Assembly (NCBI GenBank): GCA_907163375.1 | Contig: CAJQUW010005346.1 | Span: 124,001 to 188,000 of the forward strand | Direction of reading: 5' to 3' | DNA: 64,000 nt | Source: Prostheceraeus crozeri | Taxonomy: Eukaryota; Platyhelminthes; Polycladida; Euryleptidae | Shown here: piece by piece, positions 31,609 to 38,848 of the stretch | Numbering within the stretch: the stretch's first letter is position 1 | How the letters are laid out: each line of letters begins with the position of its first letter | The notes under the pieces: model-generated | Database searches by the model: none | Told to the model about the DNA's origin: nothing | What the model saw: only the letters and a program-made list of their open reading frames with translations | Position numbers and translations under genes: made by a program

Positions 31609-31957
31609 GCTTAAATACATTCGTTGGCCATTGAAACAAAATACTGAAATGAGCACAGATACGATTCAATGTCTCTTTGATATAAATAAGACTTGCTGCT
31701 GAAATCACACGTTTATGATACAGCTCTTGTCAATATGTCAAATGTTTCTCATTCATAAACCTCCATAGTGTGTCCTCATACAAATCGTCATCCTCAAAAA
31801 TAGCCATGAGTAAATACACACGTCCCACGATGGAATAGCGGTCATTCAGTACCAATTGATTCAAATAGACGGTGGACGTGTCGGTAAACTCTTCTAATGT
31901 GGGGATATCATTGCCTCGGATGCGTTCATCGAACCAAAAATCAATAAGGATCTTCAT
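31559..31957 (-). pseudogene. Unknown acidic protein region, counterpart of 60744-61142
   Basis: It begins MKILIDFWFDERIRGND and contains NQLVLNDRYSIVGRVYL and FEDDDLYE. It is probably helical and no motif is known. It overlaps the small basic gene upstream and the zinc-finger gene downstream in different frames, as it does in element 2. This copy looks broken about once. Confidence 0.45.
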
Positions 31958-32091
31958 CCGCGCTTAGTGCGAAGGAGTGGTCGAACTTTCTGTGGGCGTG
32001 ATGTCCATCTTCCACAAGATCGTCTTTTTCGAGGGTGTCTTGTCCGAATAGGGCGATGTCGTCTTTTTCGATAATAGGGTAGGAGTAACAT
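31941..32091 (-). pseudogene. Remnant of the small Arg-rich core-like protein
   Basis: The counterpart of the 49-residue gene at 60611 in element 2. The Arg-rich start (YYRKRRHRPIR) is kept, but the copy is less well preserved than in element 2. Its TAAGTT element is intact, 36 nt upstream. Confidence 0.5.
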
Positions 32092-32121
32092 GATCTTATT
32101 TGAGAGAGTGTGACGATCCAT

Positions 32122-32127
32122 AACTTA
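32122..32127 (-). promoter_or_regulatory. TAAG-type start element before the Arg-rich gene
   Basis: TAAGTT, 36 nt before the ATG at 32091, at the same spacing as in element 2. Confidence 0.55.
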
Positions 32128-32282
32128 AATAGTCACTCATCGCGGTGAGTATGCGTACAATCTCTCTCAGAAGAAAAAGGAGTACAAGTAGCATGTTTTT
32201 CCAAATCTATCAACCCCAATAGCAGAATGCTTATAATATGGAAAAGCAACATGATTCATACAACGACATTCTTTTTTCATAC

Positions 32283-32678
32283 TTAGTCTGCGTCGCTTAC
32301 ATATTCTTCTTCTGATGTCCATCCAACAGAGATATATTCAAAATTAAACGTTATACAATAGACACCAAGAATCTCTTTGTTATCTTTGTCCATAAATTCA
32401 TAGTCCCATACGTTCTTTAGTGAGGCTAAATAGTCATCCATTTCTTCGACGTCACTTTCATAATAACGTTCACTAGCGCCCATCAATGGTGGAGAACCAT
32501 TTCTTTTATATTCATAAATCATGAATGTATCCATGGAGAGTTCACATTCAGGCTTCACTTTGATCTTCTCCTTCACATAGGGAATCACTTTCTCCAACAT
32601 CGCGTGCGGTTGACATGTCGTTTTCGGGTAAATAATGAGCTGATTTGGATAGGTGTACACGTGAAAGTCTTCCATCAT
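32283..32678 (-). CDS. Unknown 131-residue acidic protein
   Basis: MMEDFHVYTYPNQL starts an alpha/beta-looking protein with an acidic end (SEEEYVSDAD). No family is recognised. Well conserved in element 2 (60024-60419). It reads away from the Pro-rich gene, and the shared upstream region holds both a TATA-type and a TAGGTA-type signal; the latter is 34 nt before this start. Confidence 0.65.
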   Translation of the reverse strand: MMEDFHVYTYPNQLIIYPKTTCQPHAMLEKVIPYVKEKIKVKPECELSMDTFMIYEYKRNGSPPLMGASERYYESDVEEMDDYLASLKNVWDYEFMDKDNKEILGVYCITFNFEYISVGWTSEEEYVSDAD

Positions 32679-32706
32679 GTATGTGTCTTGATCGTTTCTC
32701 CATTTT

Positions 32707-32712
32707 TACCTA
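32707..32712 (-). promoter_or_regulatory. TAGG-variant start element before the acidic gene
   Basis: TAGGTA, 34 nt before the ATG at 32678. Confidence 0.5.
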
Positions 32713-32867
32713 GTTCTCCAATCGATAGGTGCTCCGATATGAAATGCTCCGTTCTGTGCTCCGATATGGAATGGGGCACACACAATGCTCTGTTCTGTGC
32801 TCCGAACATGGAATGGGGCACACCCAATTCTCGGAGCAGGGGATGGGATATTTGCAAAACTATAAAG
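32713..32867. promoter_or_regulatory. Divergent promoter region with GTGCTCCG repeats and TATA box
   Basis: GTGCTCCG or close variants occur about four times (the reverse complement is the CGGAGCAC word of the terminal repeats), with GGAATGGGGCACAC twice. TATAAAG at 32861-32867 lies 50 bp before the Pro-rich gene start. The matching region of element 2 is 59861-59990. Confidence 0.6.
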
Positions 32868-32916
32868 CCAAGTCGAAAATGTTCCACCTTCATAACACTC
32901 GCGAACATACAAGAGG

Positions 32917-33438
32917 ATGGTCGATCTCAGCGGAATAAGGGTTCGGAACGCATTGGAAGAAGAGACGATTGTGATCCCAGACACTCCACCACCGACCCCA
33001 GGAAGTCCGCTACCTTCCTCACCAGCCAGCCCACTACCTTCATTAGCAGCCAATTCAGAAGACGATTTCCCAACGGATCTCCCATCCCACTGGGGTTCCA
33101 TTCCTGATCCCGATGGACCATATTCCCTACCTCCGACGCCACCCACCATCGATGGACCTTACGTGTTGCCACCGTCACCTACCTTGACAACAGATCTCGA
33201 ACCACCAAGTCTGTTCATTATATATCGGGCACTTGACTCAATTAAGGAGAATCTTCCTCCTAGCTCCGATGACTATCTTGAACTCGATCTTCGACCCACT
33301 CAACGTCCCTTTCGCGAACCTCTTACGGATATCAGCAGTAGATTCAATCGTCGCACTAAATTGGAACTCATTGACGAAGCTATCGCCAACTTGGATACAG
33401 TGGACTTTATAAGTGAAGTCAGTGACTGGGTTTTTTAA
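32917..33438 (+). CDS. Pro-rich disordered protein
   Basis: 173 residues, read against its neighbours. The first 90 are rich in Pro, Ser and Asp with repeated PPTP/PPSP words (IPDTPPPTPGSP, YSLPPTPPTIDG, YVLPPSPTL) and an acidic patch (SEDDFPTDLP). The C-terminal part is helical (KLELIDEAIANLD). It looks like a transcription activator or an adaptor that binds host SH3, WW or proline-directed kinase proteins, but this is inferred from composition only. The end differs most from the element 2 copy (59404-59811). An AATAAA follows at 33472. Confidence 0.6.
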   Translation: MVDLSGIRVRNALEEETIVIPDTPPPTPGSPLPSSPASPLPSLAANSEDDFPTDLPSHWGSIPDPDGPYSLPPTPPTIDGPYVLPPSPTLTTDLEPPSLFIIYRALDSIKENLPPSSDDYLELDLRPTQRPFREPLTDISSRFNRRTKLELIDEAIANLDTVDFISEVSDWVF

Positions 33439-33779
33439 ATGTAATCATTCTTTCTATCTTGATTTCTTCTCAATAAACATACATGGTAAGCTATGATTAT
33501 TTTTATTCAAGGGTGAAATGGGTTATAGGACATATCATGATAGAAGTTAAAATTAATGTTAAAGATTGAATTTTAAGATTGGAAATCGTTCATAAAATTT
33601 ACACGTTAGCATTCATAAAATTGACAGTGCTATCATTCCCAAGTCAATGATTATCAAAAATAACAGGTCATTGGAATAACATTTATTATAGAGATGCACT
33701 GTCTTGAGTTATTACACAACGTGCATTATTCTTGCACAAGGTACGATGTTCGGCATAGTCACTGAAGTTACAATAATGA
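33439..33779. other. Intergenic, convergent 3' ends
   Basis: Contains AATAAA at 33472 for the Pro-rich gene and, on the minus strand, TAATAAATG near 33690, matching the 3' end of the exonuclease gene in element 2. No coding region is seen. Confidence 0.5.
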
Positions 33780-34219
33780 ACAATGTAAGACTTATAACGA
33801 ATCCTGCACAGTACTACCGCAAAAGTCAAAACTATAACAGTACGCGAGGCGCCTTTCGACCGAATCGCTCGGACATCATCAGGCGTATGATTTATTCATG
33901 TCGTAACATTCAATTTAGAAATGGGAATACATAATACATCAATGAGTCATTTGATCAATTCATTCCATGCTTGGCCGATGTCATGGCACCTGTTGTAGCC
34001 CCCTAATCTGTGCGTCCAAATTGCCTCCTTCACTCGTCTCTTCCCTGTCATTTCTAAATTGAATGTTACGACATGAATAAATCATACGCCTGATGATGTC
34101 CGAGCGATTCGGTCGAAAGGCGCCTCGCGTACTGTTATAGTTTTGACTTTTGCGGTGGTACTGTCCAGGATTCGTTATAATTTACAATGACCACGCTGAA
34201 TGAGTACAATGTAAGACTT
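33780..34219. mobile_element. Foldback element inserted in Polinton element 1
   Basis: Two 130-bp inverted arms (33794-33923 and 34049-34178) with about two mismatches, separated by 125 bp. The site is flanked by direct copies of ACAATGTAAGACTT (33780-33793 and 34206-34219). Element 2 has a single uninterrupted copy of this sequence at the same place, so this is an insertion into element 1. No coding capacity. The arms contain no TATA or GGAGCAC signal. The family is unknown. Confidence 0.8.
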
Positions 34220-35113
34220 GTGGAGTTGTCCATTGTCCACCGTGGTTGATTCATGCATCACAGTGATGTGGTCAATCTTGGTCCAGGCCCATGCAGCTTC
34301 ACAGGAATCATAATTTAAATACAGCGTATGCACATAAAGTCGATAGTGTAGTTCAAAGCAATAATGAAGGAGAATCTCGACCACATCTGACAGCGCACAG
34401 TGGTACCCATACTGTACTTTGGCAGCTTGAGTTTCTGTAAGTGCTTTCCCTCGGCGTAAATGTAACAGAGCTCGACGGTACGCTTCTTTCCCTTCATACT
34501 GGGAATGATTCATCCAGTGACATCCGCGACGCATATGTTCCTTATAGCCAAGTCTATACAGTTCACTATCCCGCATACATGAGGCGAATATATTCCAATG
34601 AGAGTCAATGCGTTGAGACCATTCGGGGACGGAAATACTATCCATGGTCACTTTTTCCAAGAGTTTTATGCTTTTCAACCAAGCTCTTTCCATCTCCGAT
34701 AATCCATTCCCTACAATCAGTTCCGCATCTCCATACTCGCGTGTCATTTCATGGACCCAGCAATTAAAACGGTGAATAATCACACTCTCTTCTGCACCAC
34801 ATTTCCCAATCACACGTGGGTTGAGGCCATGAATAAATTGAGTCGCAAAAACATCACACACCGATGTCTCATGATTGATAAAGTCATGGAAGCGCGATGT
34901 AATGGACACATATCCACTCGGTTTATCGTCTCTGGGCGTATAATGACACCAAATGGCAGCAACTTCCTGCATGGGATCTCCTTCCGTATCAAATACGATG
35001 AAATTGCGCACCGGCTTCTTCTGCTCCACCCACCATTGTTGTACTTTAGGATGATCAAATGTAATGGTATAAGAACCTTGCATGAGCTCGCCCAAATGCT
35101 GAATCCGACGCAT
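34175..35113 (-). CDS. DEDD-type 3'-5' exonuclease candidate
   Basis: The predicted protein has FIVFDTEGDP near residue 40, like the ExoI motif DxE of DnaQ/RNase T exonucleases. LIVGNGLSEMERAWL may correspond to ExoII, and YHCALSDVVEIL near residue 255 fits the ExoIII H-x(4)-D pattern. It could serve in proofreading, end trimming or RNA decay. It has its own TATA box 32 bp before the start. The gene ends at the inserted foldback element. The element 2 copy (58059-59060) has the same motifs. The call rests on motif order only. Confidence 0.5.
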   Translation of the reverse strand: MRRIQHLGELMQGSYTITFDHPKVQQWWVEQKKPVRNFIVFDTEGDPMQEVAAIWCHYTPRDDKPSGYVSITSRFHDFINHETSVCDVFATQFIHGLNPRVIGKCGAEESVIIHRFNCWVHEMTREYGDAELIVGNGLSEMERAWLKSIKLLEKVTMDSISVPEWSQRIDSHWNIFASCMRDSELYRLGYKEHMRRGCHWMNHSQYEGKEAYRRALLHLRRGKALTETQAAKVQYGYHCALSDVVEILLHYCFELHYRLYVHTLYLNYDSCEAAWAWTKIDHITVMHESTTVDNGQLHKSYIVLIQRGHCKL

Positions 35114-35145
35114 CGTGAAATGAATCTCACCTTGTGTGTCTCGAC

Positions 35146-35152
35146 TTATATA
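35146..35152 (-). promoter_or_regulatory. TATA box of the exonuclease candidate
   Basis: TATATAA on the minus strand, 32 bp before the ATG at 35113. No GGAGCAC cluster is seen here. Confidence 0.7.
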
Positions 35153-35185
35153 CCCGTCCCTAGGGTGGTGTACAACATGATTGGT

Positions 35186-35455
35186 TTAGCGATGATGACG
35201 TCTCCTTCGACGTTTTCCTCCTGACATTTTATTCGCTATAGCACTTGCGCCTGCGGCACCGGCTGCACCCGCTGCTCCCAACGCTGCAGCTTTCCCTGCG
35301 GCAATAAGTGCAGGGACGAGGGGGAGTAAAAATGGGAGGATACCTCCTCTTTGTTTACGACTTCCGCGGTAGATTCCACCCTTTTGTCTTCGACTACCAC
35401 GGTAAATGCCCCCTTTTTGACGACGGCTTCCGCGATAAATACCTCCACGTTGCAT
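35186..35455 (-). CDS. Small pX-like basic/hydrophobic virion protein
   Basis: 89 residues. The N-terminal half repeats (Q/K)(R/K)GGIYRGSR three times and ends KQRGGIL. The centre is a hydrophobic Ala/Gly-rich stretch (LIAAGKAAALGAAGAAG). The tail is GGKRRRRRHHR. The repeated Q-R/K-G-G words fit adenain-type cleavage sites, and the overall design recalls adenovirus pX or pVI precursors. The element 2 copy is 80 residues because of fewer repeat units. A TAAGTA element lies 32 nt before the start. Confidence 0.65.
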   Translation of the reverse strand: MQRGGIYRGSRRQKGGIYRGSRRQKGGIYRGSRKQRGGILPFLLPLVPALIAAGKAAALGAAGAAGAAGASAIANKMSGGKRRRRRHHR

Positions 35456-35481
35456 GATTACCGTGATAGGCTAGATGTCCC

Positions 35482-35487
35482 TACTTA
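35482..35487 (-). promoter_or_regulatory. TAAG-type start element before the pX-like gene
   Basis: TAAGTA, 32 nt before the ATG at 35455; it overlaps the stop of the preceding gene. Confidence 0.6.
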
Positions 35488-35766
35488 GTTCTTCATTAAT
35501 AGTTTCCCTAACGTCTTTAGCTTTCCCAACTTGTTCCTAATTAGATCGTGTTTCAACCGTTGCCATTCTTCCTTTATCATTTGATTATTGGATTTATAAC
35601 GTGGTCGCCACGCTGCTGGCAACAACGTATTGCCCAAATGACGTCGAATCAATTCGCCTTTATGTCTCTGAAAAGCTTCACGTCCTCTACGATGCATTTG
35701 AGATTTTATATACCGTTTCACATGTCTTACAGTTCCTCCTCTCTGGCGTCGTTTACGGCGTGTCAT
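35485..35766 (-). CDS. Small basic virion protein candidate
   Basis: 93 residues, strongly basic. MTRRKRRQRGGT carries the same Q-R-G-G word near the N-terminus, so a short basic leader could be removed by the protease. The rest is helical and basic (KRYIKSQMHRRGREAFQRHK, LKHDLIRNKLGKLK). The protein is identical in element 2 (57433-57714). A DNA-condensing core role is plausible. A TAAGTT element lies 32 nt before the start. Confidence 0.65.
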   Translation of the reverse strand: MTRRKRRQRGGTVRHVKRYIKSQMHRRGREAFQRHKGELIRRHLGNTLLPAAWRPRYKSNNQMIKEEWQRLKHDLIRNKLGKLKTLGKLLMKN

Positions 35767-35792
35767 GATTAATGTTTACGCTTCCCAATCAT

Positions 35793-35798
35793 AACTTA
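35793..35798 (-). promoter_or_regulatory. TAAG-type start element before the basic gene
   Basis: TAAGTT, 32 nt before the ATG at 35766. Confidence 0.6.
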
Positions 35799-35828
35799 GT
35801 CACAACAATAGGAGAATGATCACTACAT

Positions 35829-36743
35829 TTATTCATCATCCAAATCTACATTATACGTGAACCAATTCAATTGGTTCTTCAAAACAATGGGTTTCAGAGG
35901 TCTCCCTCGTTTCTTACTAAAGTCAAATAAATATTTGCGTGGGTCCCGATTTCTATTCTCTGGTCGAAGCGAGGCTTGGGGGACACTATTCACTTCCTTG
36001 GGCGGATTCGGTTGACTCTCATATATCCGTTTCAAATTTTCGCGCTGATTTCTCCAAATTTTCTTGCCCATATGCTCCTTATGCAGCGAGACAAATTGAC
36101 GGACCTTCTCTTCCTCCACGTCACGGTGCAGCATCTCACCACAGACACACATATAGACAAAGTTGTCGCATGCCTCATTCGTCTTGCTCCATGTCGGATT
36201 CCTTCCACGCACCTCCTTATGATGTCTGCAAACATGTTCCCATAAGAAGAGTGCTTGGTACATGTTATGACACCAGGGACAGCGCGCCAACTTCACTTTT
36301 GACAAGTCGTACGGATATGAATTCGTACTCTCCGACTCCACTGGGCGATTCGGGTCCAAGGGTTCGGTGGGCATATACATGCTCAAATAGGGACATAAAT
36401 GTTCATTCCATTCATTCTCCTCCTCCTGTATCTTCTCATCACAGTACCTGCACCGACCCACACATGGGTGTTTATGGTAAGCTTCCATATTATAGTCTTG
36501 TTTGCAAAGCATACAGGTGAACTCACTCTCCTTGTCGCCCCAATAACCCCTATCCAGTGAGCACTGATGATCGGTAGTCCACCATTTCCCACAACGATCG
36601 CAATACTCCTTCCCTATCTGCTTGCGTCCATGACGGATGCATTGTGAAAACAGTCGGAAGCGTTTATTGCAAAACTCGCACTCATAATAGGGTTGAGGGC
36701 GGGGGCGGACTGTGGTTCGCCTCTTCTTTGTTGGTGGCTCCAT
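35829..36743 (-). CDS. Cys/His-rich protein sharing a domain with the polymerase N-terminus
   Basis: 304 residues from MEPPTKKRRTT, chosen as start because it follows the upstream gene by 25 bp and opens with a nuclear-localisation-like stretch. Residues about 20-110 (YECEFCNKRFRLFSQCIRHG, YCDRCGKWW, EAYHKHPCVGRCRYCD, EWNEHLCPYL) align with residues 3-100 of the polymerase at the other end of the element. A further C2H2-like region (CPWCHNMYQALFLWEHVCRHH) and a Cys pair (YMCVCGEML) follow. A DNA-binding or protein-priming partner of the polymerase is possible. The copy at 56462-57382 is well conserved. Confidence 0.7.
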   Translation of the reverse strand: MEPPTKKRRTTVRPRPQPYYECEFCNKRFRLFSQCIRHGRKQIGKEYCDRCGKWWTTDHQCSLDRGYWGDKESEFTCMLCKQDYNMEAYHKHPCVGRCRYCDEKIQEEENEWNEHLCPYLSMYMPTEPLDPNRPVESESTNSYPYDLSKVKLARCPWCHNMYQALFLWEHVCRHHKEVRGRNPTWSKTNEACDNFVYMCVCGEMLHRDVEEEKVRQFVSLHKEHMGKKIWRNQRENLKRIYESQPNPPKEVNSVPQASLRPENRNRDPRKYLFDFSKKRGRPLKPIVLKNQLNWFTYNVDLDDE

Positions 36744-36768
36744 TATATCGTGGTTCAGATAATGTATC

Positions 36769-37194
36769 TTACGTAAACAATGAACCAAACCCAATGTCAA
36801 TCTGCATACACAAGATTCCTCCAAAATAACGACACTCCAATTGAGAACGTAACTTCTTCTGCAACGAATCAATCAGTTCTTCCACGTCCCAATCGTCACC
36901 AATGTTCAAATAGCGATAGGACACGTCCAGTGCACCTTTGGGGAACTTTGTAGATGTTCGAATATCAAACAAGAAGCGCGGTCCATACAGTATTACATTC
37001 AGCAACTGAATACGAAGCTCTGCAATAATCTTCTCTAACGACACACTCTTCTCCTTTGTCGGAATAATATACAGTGTATTACAGTCTCGTTCCACAATAA
37101 AGTCTTTCGATGAATAAGGTGTATAGGATATCTCCTCATTGGGATGACGTGTCTCAGCCAGAGGGCGTAATCTACCCGTTAATGTTGTCGACAT
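36769..37194 (-). CDS. Unknown terminal protein gene, right end
   Basis: 141 residues from MSTTLTGRLRP, first downstream of the right TIR promoter. Beta-rich with a central FLFDIRTSTKFPKGALD and an end FGGILCMQIDIGFG. No family is recognised. Its position mirrors the polymerase at the left end, which suggests early expression, and it is nearly identical in element 2 (56011-56436). An ATG upstream within the TIR is in frame but lies too near the TATA box to be the start. Confidence 0.65.
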   Translation of the reverse strand: MSTTLTGRLRPLAETRHPNEEISYTPYSSKDFIVERDCNTLYIIPTKEKSVSLEKIIAELRIQLLNVILYGPRFLFDIRTSTKFPKGALDVSYRYLNIGDDWDVEELIDSLQKKLRSQLECRYFGGILCMQIDIGFGSLFT

Positions 37195-37197
37195 ATG

Positions 37198-37418
37198 ATG
37201 AGAATGATTTTCTCTGGCAGCGCCTTCCTTATATACCGTGCGGTGACTCATCACACGTGCTCGGCGCCGCGTGCTCCGATTGGTGCTCCGTGCTCATACC
37301 CCAAGTGCGCCGATGTGTGGGCGTGTGCTCCGTGCTCTGATGCGTGGGCGTGTGCTCCGATAAAAGTACACATGTTCTGAAGGTCAAATGCGGCGGAAAG
37401 GGGCTAGAATTTGCTACT
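37198..37418 (-). repeat. Right terminal inverted repeat, element 1
   Basis: 221 bp inverted with respect to 12069-12289. It ends just before the first right-end start codon, so both ends carry the whole promoter. Confidence 0.95.
37229..37235 (-). promoter_or_regulatory. TATA box of the right terminal unit
   Basis: TATATAA on the minus strand, 35 bp before the ATG at 37194 and in mirror position to 12252-12258. Confidence 0.75.
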
Positions 37419-37424
37419 CATGTG
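37419..37424. repeat. Target site duplication CATGTG, right
   Basis: Directly follows the GCTACT end of element 1 and matches 12063-12068. Confidence 0.95.
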
Positions 37425-38270
37425 CTCTTGACAGTCGATGGTAGAGCAGTGTCTGAAGTTAGCGGCATGCGATCAATTTTGATTGACATCGTACGTTGTC
37501 AACCCCTGCTGGCTTTGATTACTCCGGCCGGTTTCAGCCCTGACTCATTTATATTATTTATATTGATAGAATTTTCTAGCAATGCATTCCCAATTTAATG
37601 TGTATTTAACTAACTTTTGTAAAATGCCTTAAAAGTAGGTTTCGTTATAGATCGCAGATTTCCTTTGTTAAGACTGGCCACTTTGGCAATGTTTTCCACG
37701 GTTTTTATGCAAGTATTTGAGCATTCCGAAATCTTGCTCCTGTGCAGAGTTGTGGGTACAATTTTTGTGCATGGTTTATATTTCTTAAAACTATATTTAT
37801 CACTGTTCTAAACTTGCGGAAAAGCCCTAAGCATGCTAGTATGTTTAAATGAAAACAGAATATTTTGGAAATCGTAAAAACAACCACAGTTTAAAATTTT
37901 GGTTAAGCATCGTTTTTGATAACAAATGTGCACATTCAGCATCTGCTTTTGGTTTCATCTTTTGTTAAAAAAAGAAGTTGCAGAGGCCTGCTCCTCACAG
38001 CAGGCCTATTATCATTTCAATGATTCTGATTTCTGTAGTAACCTACTATAGAATTAGCTGATCACAAAGCTAATCATATCCATGATGTGGCCCACTACTA
38101 GAACCGTTTTTAACACCTTTGAGGTGGATGATTCGCATGCAACATGCAAAACTTGCAAGTCATGGCATACATGTATACATGTACATTTGAAAAATTTCTC
38201 TTCTTTGTCCATGACTCGGTCTCCTACGAAATTTGTTTTATGACTAGCTAGCAGTTTTTCTACTTAAAGC
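37425..38270. other. Non-coding between two transposons
   Basis: AT-rich with no supported gene or repeat. It ends at the ACAT duplication of the next element. Confidence 0.45.
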
Positions 38271-38274
38271 ACAT

Positions 38275-38300
38275 CGACAGCCTTATGCAAAAATGGCCTA
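38275..38300 (+). repeat. Left terminal inverted repeat of the DNA transposon
   Basis: Matches 42426-42451 in inverse orientation over 26 bp, preceded by ACAT. Confidence 0.85.
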
Positions 38301-38848
38301 ACTGCCACTTAGGCCAAAATTGAACTATTATACAGCAATAATCCTTATTTTGTTTGTCATCGATTAATCATCAACATTTAAAAAAGTTATCGTTGGAAAT
38401 GCTAATTTTTAGCACAACTGCATTTTGGCCTATCTAACATTGTCAGTTAGGCCATTACGCAGAAATAACTCAGGTTCACATGTAGGGTACTTCGACAATT
38501 GCCAAAACTTAAATTTGTTCGGCATCGTTGCAGGAACACGTAGCGACCATGAAACTCATATTAACAGTAGCTTTTTCTAAATAGATGCCAAGCGTGCTAC
38601 TTCTTCATTATGACGCACGCTGCCTGTGGGAAGATAGTGGTCGCACACTGTGCACTCAAAATTGCGTTGTGTGACAGCACGCAGTAGCTTGTCGATAGAG
38701 ATGAGAGCCATCAGACAGAGGATCATTCTGACATTGATCAGCCTGTTGTTGACCTTGACTTTCCTACATTCAAGCGTGTTAGGTATATCAATATCAACTC
38801 GATTGTTAAGTGTGGACTTCGTTTATCGTGGATATGAAAAGTAGAGGG

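Larger units (their letters stand above)
12069..37418. mobile_element. Polinton/Maverick element 1, 25,350 bp
   Basis: It begins AGTAGC and ends GCTACT, has 221-bp terminal inverted repeats differing at about one base, and is flanked by CATGTG on both sides. The Polinton core genes are present: protein-primed polymerase B, integrase, packaging ATPase, cysteine protease and major capsid candidate. About fifteen more frames accompany them. Three genes at the left end read rightward; nearly all others read leftward, except one Pro-rich gene. The near-identical ends suggest recent insertion. The copy is nevertheless broken, in roughly eight places. At 25 kb it is at the large end for the family. 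A foldback element has inserted near 33.8-34.2 kb. Confidence 0.95.

Noticed and set aside
18131-35798. The TAAGT words as splice donor sites
   Set aside because: They are preceded by C, A or T rather than forming GT-AAGT at an exon end, and the coding frames begin shortly after them with no intron needed.
12069-37418. An integrated adenovirus instead of a Polinton
   Set aside because: The protease and protein-primed polymerase recall adenoviruses, but the integrase, the 6-bp target duplication and the gene set are those of Polintons.
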